From Ustilago trichophora (taxonomy: Eukaryota > Basidiomycota > Ustilaginomycetes > Ustilaginales > Ustilaginaceae), in NCBI GenBank assembly GCA_900323505.1, contig OOIN01000031.1:434001-498000 (forward strand): a DNA stretch of 64,000 nucleotides, given 5' to 3'. The translations under genes and the position numbers were made by a program. The first letter of the stretch is position 1. Every line of letters starts with the position of its first letter. The notes beneath the pieces were generated by a model. That model did no database searches. It saw only the letters and a list, made by a program, of their open reading frames with translations, and had not been told where the DNA came from. Below are positions 11,253 through 20,400 of this stretch, piece after piece.

Positions 11253-11322
11253 ACAGTACACCTCCACTGTACTGCACTGCATTGCACTGTTCGTCCACCG
11301 GAACCTCGGCATCGTACAGTAC
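11253..11322. promoter_or_regulatory. Cluster of ACTGTAC/GTACAGT motifs
   Basis: ACAGTACA, ACTGTACTGCACTGCA and GTACAGTACA occur within 70 bases, about 140-210 bases before the ATG of the TMEM256-like gene. The motif family recurs in other spacers here. Regulatory meaning is inferred. Confidence 0.35.
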
Positions 11323-11461
11323 AATACAGCAAGCCACATAGAGACGAGCTTCCTGCGACTTTTTTTTTTCTCCTTTTCCTACTTCCTTCTCAAGAGACAC
11401 CATTTCCCATCCCTCACGACCCCTGCTCCCACGCACATACGATCTTACAAGCTCCTTCAAG

Positions 11462-11944
11462 ATGGTCTACAACATGCTCAACACGTTTGCCGGTCTTTCC
11501 GGAGCTATGGGCGTCGGCCTTGGCGCCATCGGTGCCCATGCTATGAAGGGCAAGCTCAACACTTACCGTAAGTAGCAAAACCCCCATCATTCATTCCTCA
11601 GCAGGCATTGTATACTGAAAAACGTGCGTATGCAATTCTCACGTCTACTCTTCCATGATGCAGAGATGGGCGCATGGAACACGGCCACCCAGTACCAGCT
11701 CCTACACAGCTTGGCGCTCCTCTACACACTTGGCCTGCCTCCCACCGGTCCTGTGGTTGCTGCTAGCTACGCTTTCGCTACCGGTATCACTTTCTTCAGC
11801 GGCTCGATCTATGGTCTCTGCCTCACTAAACCCGAGAATCCCATTCGCAAGTTGTTGGGTCCCATCACACCCATTGGCGGTATCTCGATGATCGCTGGTT
11901 GGTTGTTGCTTGCTTATGCCAAGCGTCCTCGTTCTGTGCGTTGA
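11462..11944 (+). CDS. TMEM256/DUF423 family small membrane protein
   Basis: Two exons, 11462-11567 and 11664-11944, joined across a 96-nt GT-AG intron (GTAAGT donor, phase 1), give a 128-residue protein. The N-terminal part (GAIGAHAMKGKL) and the block after the splice (WNTATQYQLLHSLALL) match the DUF423/TMEM256 (YgdD) pattern. Four hydrophobic segments are visible, ending in GGISMIAGWLLLAYAKR. The family is widespread in bacteria and eukaryotes and has no settled function; in eukaryotes it is often found with mitochondrial or inner-membrane proteins. The next gene on the same strand is mitochondrial ATP15, but nothing indicates co-transcription. Confidence 0.9.
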
Positions 11945-12408
11945 TGCTAGAATCACATGACTACCTCTCTTCTCCATATCATGTCTTATGTTCTCGTTAA
12001 TACACGCACCGCTCTCAACAATTACAGCATGGTCTGGAGATCACCGCAACGAGTCCGCACAAAGTAGCAGGTGTGCTGCGCATGAGTGGCTTTGTTAGAC
12101 TGTTGACAAAGAAACAATTTCAAGCTTTTGAAAAAATCCAAGAGGGGGTGGATTTTCTCGCACGAAATTTGGCACAGTCCGAAGAGGTCCGCGCAGTTGG
12201 CCAATTTCGCCAGAGAAGGACGATCGCTTCCGAGAAGTTGGCAGGATTCGACCGACGAGCGCGAAGACTCGAATTGCACATTTGCACACTCTCTTTATCG
12301 GTATCCAGTTCCATTTGTTGCTGATCTCGACTAGACTCCACCTCTCTTCTTCTTCCATCACATTCACCTTTTCTTCACCTTTTCGAACGTCATCAATTCA
12401 TTCTCAAA
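11945..12408. other. Spacer upstream of ATP15
   Basis: Holds the 3' end of the TMEM256-like gene and the promoter and CT-rich 5' leader of ATP15. No additional gene seen. Confidence 0.6.
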
Positions 12409-13260
12409 ATGTCGGCCGCTTCCTGGAGAGCTCACTTCACGTACGTTTTCCACCGATTCAGCACATCGAGCCCAGCCCACCATTCAGCGTTCCGCAGATG
12501 CAATATCTCCTAGAAATAAACACTCGGAGGATCTATACAGCAGACTGACCGTACTTTGATTATCATATTGTTTCGATTCTGCTATTATTATCGCCATGAT
12601 AACGATTCCCATATGCTTCTTTGAAACCACATTCTACATCTCGAATTGATTTGGGTTCAACAACAGCTTCAACAAGTACACCGCCATCTGCGCGCGTGCC
12701 ACCCGCCAGGCACTCAAGGAGGAGGAGCGTGCCGCTGCCGAGCGACGAGGCTACATGGCCCTCCGATACCAGGAGTGGAAGGACGGCAAGGCCTCCGAGA
12801 ACGTAAGTATCTTGTAGCCTGCTTTGTGCAAGGCACAGCATCACATTGGCACCGACAACGACTGCTTTTTGGATACCGACTGGCATCTTTGTGCAAATCG
12901 TACAACTTGGCTACAGAAAGGACATACTTTGGATCAGACGGTTGCGAAGGAGCTGGATGCAGGGAGAAAGCGACCACGGTGCATGGAGAAATGGTGCACG
13001 GTTCATAACATAGTCGCGTCCAACCCGAACTTGCACGCATACTGCTGAGCATACGTTTGGTCTACGTTGGATCGGATGGATTGATCGCATTAGACATGGC
13101 ATCGACAGGCAGCTGAATGTTGGATGCGATGCTGCACATCCATGGCTTCTTCAGACGTTTGATACTGTTCCGAGGGCTCTAATGCTGACGATTTTATCCC
13201 CTTTCCCCTTACGACATTTGCTCCTGACAGCTCAACCTCGCCGAGGAGAAGAAGCAATAA
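12409..13260 (+). CDS. ATP15: Mitochondrial F1Fo ATP synthase subunit epsilon
   Basis: Three exons (12409-12440, 12667-12802, 13231-13260) encode 65 residues beginning MSAASWRAHFTFNKY. The core pattern W-R-x-A-x(4)-Y-x-x-I-C-A-x-A-x-R-x-A-L-K (SWRAHFTFNKYTAICARATR, then QALKEE) is that of the mitochondrial epsilon subunit (yeast Atp15, animal ATP5F1E). It sits in the central stalk of F1 and is not the bacterial epsilon. The reading frame is preserved exactly across both junctions (phases 2 and 0; donors GTACGT and GTAAGT). Introns of 226 and 428 nt are long next to 198 nt of coding sequence, so single-exon gene finders would miss it. The C-terminus (LNLAEEKKQ) is charged. Confidence 0.9.
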
Positions 13261-14905
13261 GCAGCTCGCACGGTTGTCTCGCTGGTCGTCGAGCCACGCT
13301 TCTGCCATTGAAACGACTCGTTGAAAGGAGCCTGATCCTGTGATGCTGCCACTCGACTCAAAAACGTACTACCATCGCCTTCTGAAATACATCCTTAGAA
13401 CCGCCGTGCTTGCGCTGTGCTGATATGCCCCGTGAACTTGCTCAGTTGGCGTCTGTGAGCCGTTCTCGAAAGAACCTCGAGCCGAAAGCGCAGAATGAAG
13501 CTCGTCAAAGTAATGCGGCTAGGTCAGAAGTCGAAGATGGTATCTTTGGCACAGAAGTGAGAGATGAGTCTAGCATTGCTCTGCAAACAAGAGACCACAA
13601 GGTGAAAGTGTAACAAAGAGAGACATTGCAGGCTTGCCGTCTGATCGGGCAATCTCAAGCTCAAAGAAAGGGGGTTGACACGATCGATGCAACTCGATTG
13701 GGGGGTGTACAGAATGTAACGCAGACCGTGCATTGCTGTGAACCCAACAGACAGGTGCCAAGCTGGAAGCGGCATGTTTGAGCGCAAGCTAATCAGGTGC
13801 AGCTAGACTCGAGTCTCGGGGCGTGTGTCATTAGAACCACACGTTTGCAATTTGCACAGTTCGCAAAGACCGAGTTGGTGAGTGTTTGGCGAGGCTTTGC
13901 CAAGTAAGTTAGACCTACACTGTGTGCTCAAGCTCTCCCCTTCCACCACAAAGCCTAAAAAAGAGCATCGGGAAAGCAACAGCAGCAGCATCGTCGGGGC
14001 CCAGACGCACACACAGAAGCAAAGCATCCACGTCCGCTGGAAGGGCGCAAAGAGACACACACACACAGTTGTATTGAATGAATTACAAACTTGGATGAAT
14101 TGAACATTTGAACAAAGGATGTCCACGTTCGCATCTGCCTCAACAAGGGTCCAACACCTTTTTTTATTTGGCAAATGCAGCTCAGCTATCCACGATGGCG
14201 AACGTGGACACGATCGTGCGACCCTTGCACCTTTTTTCCTCATTCACCAATCTTGAAGCTCTTCTCGACGCCTTGACCATTCCAGACAGCTCGTGTCCAA
14301 GTGAGGGTGAGGTGGATACAGATCTGCGGAGAGCTGTGCAAGTAATGGGGCAGTGAATGCATGCACAGCCGCGCTCAAGTAAGGCGCGCTAACGAGTTTG
14401 TACACTTGGAACTGTCGGACATTGCGAAGGGATAACGGATGGGTGACTTGTGACACTTGCAATGCGATGTGCCCTTTGCAGTCAGATGTGTGACTGTAGA
14501 ATCGAGTGACATAGCCGCACATTCGAATAGAATCAAGCTTTGGCGGGCTTCTTGTCTGTGCTGTGGCTTGGCAATACTGTATGCTCTGTATAGGTATGGG
14601 TCCGCTTCACGTTCTGATCCTTCGGATGCCCTCCCGACATCTCGTTCATGTGACCTTTACCTCTTTCCCTTCTCAGCATCATACAACGACTCAGCTTTTC
14701 CTTCGTTTCCACCATCATCGGCCCCTTCACACCTTCTCAATTCGTATCTCCTCCCTCACTCTGCTCCTTCACCTCCCTCCCGCCGCAGCAACTGAGCCAC
14801 AAGTGCTTCTCTGTCAACCGCTCATCTTTGCAAAGAGTATCACCACGACCATCATCCACCACCACTGATCACGAGCAGCTCTTCGCCAATAGCATCTACA
14901 ACAAG
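13261..14905. other. Spacer upstream of the bHLH gene
   Basis: About 1.6 kb with the 3' end of ATP15 and the promoter and leader of the bHLH gene. The frame of the bHLH gene stays open upstream of its first ATG (back to about 14828) but has no earlier ATG, so an extra 5' exon is possible. No other gene, tRNA-like B box or clear repeat was seen. Confidence 0.55.
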
Positions 14906-17302
14906 ATGCTACACTCGGCTTGTCGTCCAGCGGCTCTGGTACCCGGCGCCGAGCCTTCCCACTTCGACCGAGGCTATGCACACGACTATCACCCGCAACC
15001 ACTATCCCACCACACCTATGCCAGCGCTCACAGCACCTCTTCTGCCTCTTCCTCAAGCGCCATGGCACCCCATAGCGATCGATTCGAGCACAAGCGAGCC
15101 ACCCTTATCGCCTCCCTTCTCGAAAGCCGTTTGGCTACCAACCCCCTCGTTCGAGATTGTTCCGTCATCGGCGTTCCCCAGTCTGGTGGACTCACCATCA
15201 CCTCCTCCTACAACCAAGTGCCTATCGCTGGCACAGTTCCCGTCGCATTCGTCGCACTCAGCTCTGCTGGCAGAGAACGCTCAGCTCAAGGCGGAGACAA
15301 AGAATCGAAACGCATGAAAACAGAGCTGCTCAAGTGGCTCATCGACTTTGCGCCCGCCTTCAAGCAGATGAAAGGCAAGCTCATGTTTGTCGAATCTATC
15401 CCCCGAGGTGGTCCCACTGGCTCAGTACTGCGTCACCTGCTCGTAGAAAAAGCCACTTCACCGCCTGCACCCAGTCCCGACAAAGGATTCTTCAACACTG
15501 TCCTCTCTGAGCCTTCTACCCCTGCCGGACCTAGCAAAACAGCCTCCCTCGCCGATCCCAGTGAGATCTCCGGCCCTCCCAAAAAGGCCGTTCGGGACTC
15601 CAAACGACGAGCCACCCACTCGCAAATCGAGCGTCGCAGACGAGAAAAGATCAACGACCGCCTCGTCACCCTTCGCTCCATCGTCCCTGCCTGCGCCAAG
15701 GAGCTCGAAGATCGTCGTCGGCAAAAGCAGGAGGAAGAAGACGAAGCAGCCCGCATCGCCGCTGGTGGGGCACCGAAAACCTACATCGATGCTGCTACAG
15801 GTAAACCGAAGCGCAAGAGGAACCGCAAGAAACCCGATACGAAAAAGCAGGCTGGAGGAGACAAGGAGGAGGAGTTGGGTCTGCATAAATTGGAGGTGCT
15901 GACACATGCTATCAACTACATCTTTGAGCTCAAGGCGCACATTCAAAGACTCGAGACCGGGGCTGGTCCGGAACATGTGCCGACGGCGGATAATCCATTT
16001 GGAGTGAGGAACAAGGATGGTAGTTATCGGCAGGATGCAAAGGTGGAGGATGAACCTGGATGTGGGATGGAGGCGAGGGTGCTTGGCTCAGAGGGGATGG
16101 GAGCGGGATTGAGCTCAAAGGTAGCTCGACCCAAAGATGAGGAGGAGGACCAAGATGAAGGGGAGGACGAGGAAGTGGACCAGATCGAAGATGACCCAAC
16201 TGAAGAAGCCGGGGAAGGCGACGATGAGGATGAAGCGGACGACGACCAAGACGACGACGACGATGAACCTCTTCAGCGTCGCTCCAAGAAGCACATGAGT
16301 TCCACCACTCGCCCAGCCAGCACTTGGGCACCCTCTTTCACCACCACCACCACTTCCTCCTCCTCCATCAAATCGGACCCATTCACCATCCCCACACGCT
16401 ATCGACGTACCGACACCGCCATATCCTCCTCCTCTTCCAGTCGTGAAAGTGCCGAAGTCTCACCCGCATTCTCCCTCATCCAAGCCTCGCCTTCCACCAC
16501 TACCACCATCTCCCCCGCCACCACCGTCACCTCTCCCATGATGAGCCTTTGCGCCGAATCGCCCATCCTGCTTCCCGATCCAGCTATCAGTCTACCGCAC
16601 AAACAACGTCGAGTATCCCAATCCCCCGCCTTTCCTTCCCTCCCTTCTTCCGCCCTCCCCCTCCCTCATCCACTCCCCCCAGCAAGCAGGAGAGAATCTT
16701 CGAGCTTCCTATTCAAACAGCTCACCCTCACATCTCCCAATTTCCCCCCCACCAATCCCTCCTCCTTCTCCTCCTCCTCCACCACCACCACCACACGATC
16801 GCTCCCCTTCCCAACTCACACCACTTACGGTGAAGAATCCGAAGTGCGCGAAACTACCACTTCTACAACCCCTGGCTTATCCGACGCTTCTGATGCACAC
16901 AACGCCGCCGCCCTCCTACTCAACTTTTCCACCTCGCCAGAAGTTCTCCGTCCTATAACTTCCCCTCGACCTACCGTCCCTCTTCCAACCAGATCGACTT
17001 TCTTTTCTTCTCCGCACTATCGTCCGCTTCATTCGCAAATTCCTTCAACAACAACAACAACAACAACAACAATAAGAAAACAAGATAGACATGTCACAGA
17101 CGAGCAAGAGGTAGAACCGTTGGATTTGAATCTTAATCTTGATTCTCCACCTCATCTCGCTTTGGATAGCTCTCCAGATACCAACGCCGATCAAGATGAT
17201 AGAATGTCGGATAAGACTGTTGAAGATCCACTCTTGACAACCACATGCGTAAAGGTGGAAGCACAAGAGGTTTGGGTAGAAATGGATACTACTGCCAAGT
17301 AG
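14906..17302 (+). CDS. bHLH transcription factor with an N-terminal ANL (acyl-CoA synthetase) C-domain-like segment
   Basis: A 798-residue protein from the first in-frame ATG (MLHSACRPAALVPG). Residues about 234-350 form a bHLH domain. The basic region (RRATHSQIERRRREKIN) has the His-Glu-Arg triad (H238, E242, R246) typical of E-box binding. Helix 1 continues as LVTLRSIVPACAKEL, and helix 2 is KLEVLTHAINYIFELKAHIQ. The loop is unusually long (about 55-60 residues, Lys/Arg-rich). Residues about 64-181 look like the C-terminal domain of AMP-forming acyl-CoA synthetases: VRDCSVIGVP, then VPVAFVALSSAGRE, then KLMFVESIPRGGPTGSVLRH. The usual catalytic Lys (PxxxxGK) is replaced by Ser (S173). An acidic block follows at about 400-450, then a long Ser/Thr/Pro-rich tail with several homopolymeric Thr runs. 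DNA binding is supported by the bHLH; a ligand-sensing role for the front domain is speculative. Confidence 0.85.
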   Translation: MLHSACRPAALVPGAEPSHFDRGYAHDYHPQPLSHHTYASAHSTSSASSSSAMAPHSDRFEHKRATLIASLLESRLATNPLVRDCSVIGVPQSGGLTITSSYNQVPIAGTVPVAFVALSSAGRERSAQGGDKESKRMKTELLKWLIDFAPAFKQMKGKLMFVESIPRGGPTGSVLRHLLVEKATSPPAPSPDKGFFNTVLSEPSTPAGPSKTASLADPSEISGPPKKAVRDSKRRATHSQIERRRREKINDRLVTLRSIVPACAKELEDRRRQKQEEEDEAARIAAGGAPKTYIDAATGKPKRKRNRKKPDTKKQAGGDKEEELGLHKLEVLTHAINYIFELKAHIQRLETGAGPEHVPTADNPFGVRNKDGSYRQDAKVEDEPGCGMEARVLGSEGMGAGLSSKVARPKDEEEDQDEGEDEEVDQIEDDPTEEAGEGDDEDEADDDQDDDDDEPLQRRSKKHMSSTTRPASTWAPSFTTTTTSSSSIKSDPFTIPTRYRRTDTAISSSSSSRESAEVSPAFSLIQASPSTTTTISPATTVTSPMMSLCAESPILLPDPAISLPHKQRRVSQSPAFPSLPSSALPLPHPLPPASRRESSSFLFKQLTLTSPNFPPTNPSSFSSSSTTTTTRSLPFPTHTTYGEESEVRETTTSTTPGLSDASDAHNAAALLLNFSTSPEVLRPITSPRPTVPLPTRSTFFSSPHYRPLHSQIPSTTTTTTTTIRKQDRHVTDEQEVEPLDLNLNLDSPPHLALDSSPDTNADQDDRMSDKTVEDPLLTTTCVKVEAQEVWVEMDTTAK

Positions 17303-17478
17303 ATAGCTATAAGTGTAACTTTTTCTTTTTAAAAAGACATAGCATGATGGATAGAGAGAGAAAAAAAAATTGTAAGACGAGCAAGCATGCAAGAACGAAC
17401 TATTGAAGCTGGGTTTGTTTGACATTACAGAAGCTGAAATGTTGAATACAGTCGAAAAAGCTGGAGTTGAACTTAAAG

Positions 17479-20400
17479 TTAGGCAAAGAAGTCCCACTCA
17501 CGTTGGACGAATGCAAGCATGTAATCGTCCACTGTTCCGCCTTCTTCCTCGTCGTCCTCTTCTTGGGGAACATCTTGTGCCTCTCCAACCGCTATCTGCG
17601 CCTCTGTTGGAGTGAGACTATTCGACGCCTCTCCACGCTCCTCCCTTTTTTCCTTCTGCTGCTGTTGGTGATCTTGGAATTCAGCATCATCGACAAACAT
17701 CTCTTCCCTCGCCTTGACCGCCGCCAAACGATCCTCTTCATCTTCAGCCTCCAAAAACGCCCTCTCCACCTCCCGTCCCCCTTCCCTATCCCCTTCGTCA
17801 TTCACATTGACATCTACATCACCCAACTTATTCCCTTCGTCCAACATGTCCCTCCAATCGATCCTCTTTGCCAGTGTCTCTGTGTTAAACTCTCCTTCCT
17901 GTATCACCACACTATCCAACAACCTCTTCTGATTCGCCTTACGCAACATGTTCTCCTCGATCGTATGCTCCGTGACAAACCGGTAGATGTGAACATCTCG
18001 AGTCTGACCAATCCTATGTGCCCTATCCATACACTGTGCCTCGATCGCAGCGTTCCAATCTAGATCGTAGAACAACACCGTGTCCGCACCCGTGAGATTG
18101 ATCCCCAACCCTCCGGATCTTGTCGACAGGATGAACGCAGAGATGCGCAAGTCGCGATTGAATTTTTCGGTCAGCGCTTGACGCTGCTCCACTTTCGTAG
18201 CGCCATCGAGGCGAAGGTAGCGATAGCCGTGGTAGTTGAGGAAAGATTCGAGAATGTCGAGGACGCGCGTCATCTGGGTGAAGATGAGAATTCGATGGTT
18301 GCCAGCTTTGAGTCGACGCATGAGGATGTCGAGCTGTTGCAGTTTGCCGCAGTCGTATTGGAGGAGAGAGGCGTCGGGGAAGGCGATGTGGAGTTTGACA
18401 GCAACGGGATGGACGGTGTCGAATTCGGGCGTGACAATGGTGGGGTGCTGGGAGGGTTCGAAACCGGGAAGTGCCCAGCGGGGCATATCGACAGCGACGG
18501 CACGCGGGGTTACGAAGGCGAAACGGTCGATGAGAGGTTGCATGTTCTCCCGTCGAGTAGAGCGCGATTGCACGATGCGCAGAAGTGAATCGCAGCGGTT
18601 GAGATAGCCTTTGCGGTCTCCTTCCAACTGGTCGAGTGGCTCAAGACGACTGGCTTTGCCTGCCTCGCGAAGCAACTTGATCAGCCCCGACCCGTAGATC
18701 GGCTTCTTAGTGCACCGATACTGATTGAGATACGCGATATGCTTCCATTTCTCCATCTCACCCACCAACTTCCTCTGCTCTCTCGTCCGCTCGAACCCTT
18801 CCAGCGACCACGTGTCCAGCTCCTCCCTCTCCGGCACAGCATCTCGGAAGTACGGCAGCTTCTTGGCACCATTCAGCCGACGCAAATCCCGACTCTCAAT
18901 CGCCGTAAGGTGCTCTTCCCTGTCCGTGATCCTAAAGTTGGTGACATCCAGATCGACGCGATTCCAGACATCCTCCTGCAGCAACTGCCTCCGCACCAGC
19001 AGATCCGTGATCTCGTAATCAGCCACGACCGACCTCGACATGGCAAAACTCGTCACGATCGGTCGCACCTCGAATAGGTCCGGATGGTTGCACACCTTCC
19101 TGAGCTGCATCAGGCAGTTGATGATACTGAGGTAATTGCCGCTTGCAAGGCTCTCACGTGTCTTGGCACGGGACATAAAGTCGTTGTAGAGAAAGCGTTG
19201 ACGTTTCGAGAGACGACAGGTGATGACGTGCTCGTACTTGCTCGGCAGCTCCTTTTCGACTTCGCTCTTGAGACGGCGCAGGAGGTAAGGTCGGAGGACG
19301 GCGTGAAGTTTTTGGACCATGGCGCGGGTCTCCTCGTTCATGCTGGTGCCGCCCTCGATGGCTTTATCGAGCGGGTTGGAGAACCAATCTTGAAAGTCTT
19401 TCATATTGGCAAAGGCTCCACCGCCGGGTAGGTCAGTGACGCCGTGCGGCATGAGAAAGTACATCAACGACCAAAGGTCCATGAGATTGTTCTGTAGAGG
19501 CGTGCCCGTCAGCAGAAGCCTTCGCTGCGAGTTGAAACCGAGCAGAGTCTGCCATCGTTGCGATCGGAAGTTCTTGATGTGATGTGCCTCGTCAAGCACC
19601 AGATACACCCACGGTTTGCGGCGGAAGATATGCTGGTCAGCCAAGACAAGCTGGTAGCTCGTGATGCAGACATTGAAGCTGTTCTCGGTATTCCATCCGA
19701 TACGCTTCTCTTTGCGCTCCTTCTGATTTCCATAGTACGAAAGGATCTTGAACCCGGGCAAGAACTTTTTGAACTCGACCTCCCAGTTGAGCATGACACT
19801 CGTCGGGGCGACAACAAGATGAGGACCCCAGACACCCTTGTCGCATGCGAGATGGGCGAGCAGCGAGATGGTCTGGATGGTTTTGCCCAATCCCATCTCG
19901 TCAGCAAGAATGCCGTTGACTCCGTTGGCGTACAAGCTTGACAACCACTCGAAGCCAATCTGCTGGTATGGTCGTAGCTGTCCACGGAGCAAAAAGGGCT
20001 GGCGAGACCGAGCTGTAGGTCGATCCGAGGAGACGATCGATGATGCTCGTGTCATGGATCGACGGCTGCTTCGCCGACCGCTGGTGGCAGCTGATTCCGT
20101 GTCGCTGTGATCCTCGAGCAAAGCATCAGATGGTCGAATAAGCGCGCTCGAAGCATCGTCTTCATTCGCGGCGATCTCTTCGTCGGAGACGTCAACTGTT
20201 TCAGCTTCGGCCACATCTTTCTCATCGATCTCTTCCACCTTGACTGAGGCTTTCGCATCGACGTCTATGCTGTCTGCCTTCGTTTCAGCACTCGGCTTAG
20301 CTTCATCTTCGCTGACAGTGCCCTCGCTAGCAGCGTTCTCTGACTGCTCTTGATCTGCATCCTGTCGGTATCCGTATCGCTTGAGTAGCTCTTCGATAGG

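Larger units (their letters stand above)
10539..11461. other. Divergent promoter region
   Basis: Spacer between the nucleoporin gene (-) and the TMEM256-like gene (+). It contains a (GT)n tract at 10561-10580, a second at about 11025-11046, TACTGTA-type repeats at 11253-11322 and a T tract just before the second gene. No gene seen. Confidence 0.6.

Noticed and set aside
14828..14905. Upstream in-frame extension of the bHLH gene
   Set aside because: Begins with TTG and has no ATG; kept only as a possible extra exon or leader.
18456..18475. GGTTCGAAA resembling a tRNA B box
   Set aside because: Lies inside SWR1 coding sequence with no A box or cloverleaf; similar short matches elsewhere also fail. 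No tRNA gene was supported.
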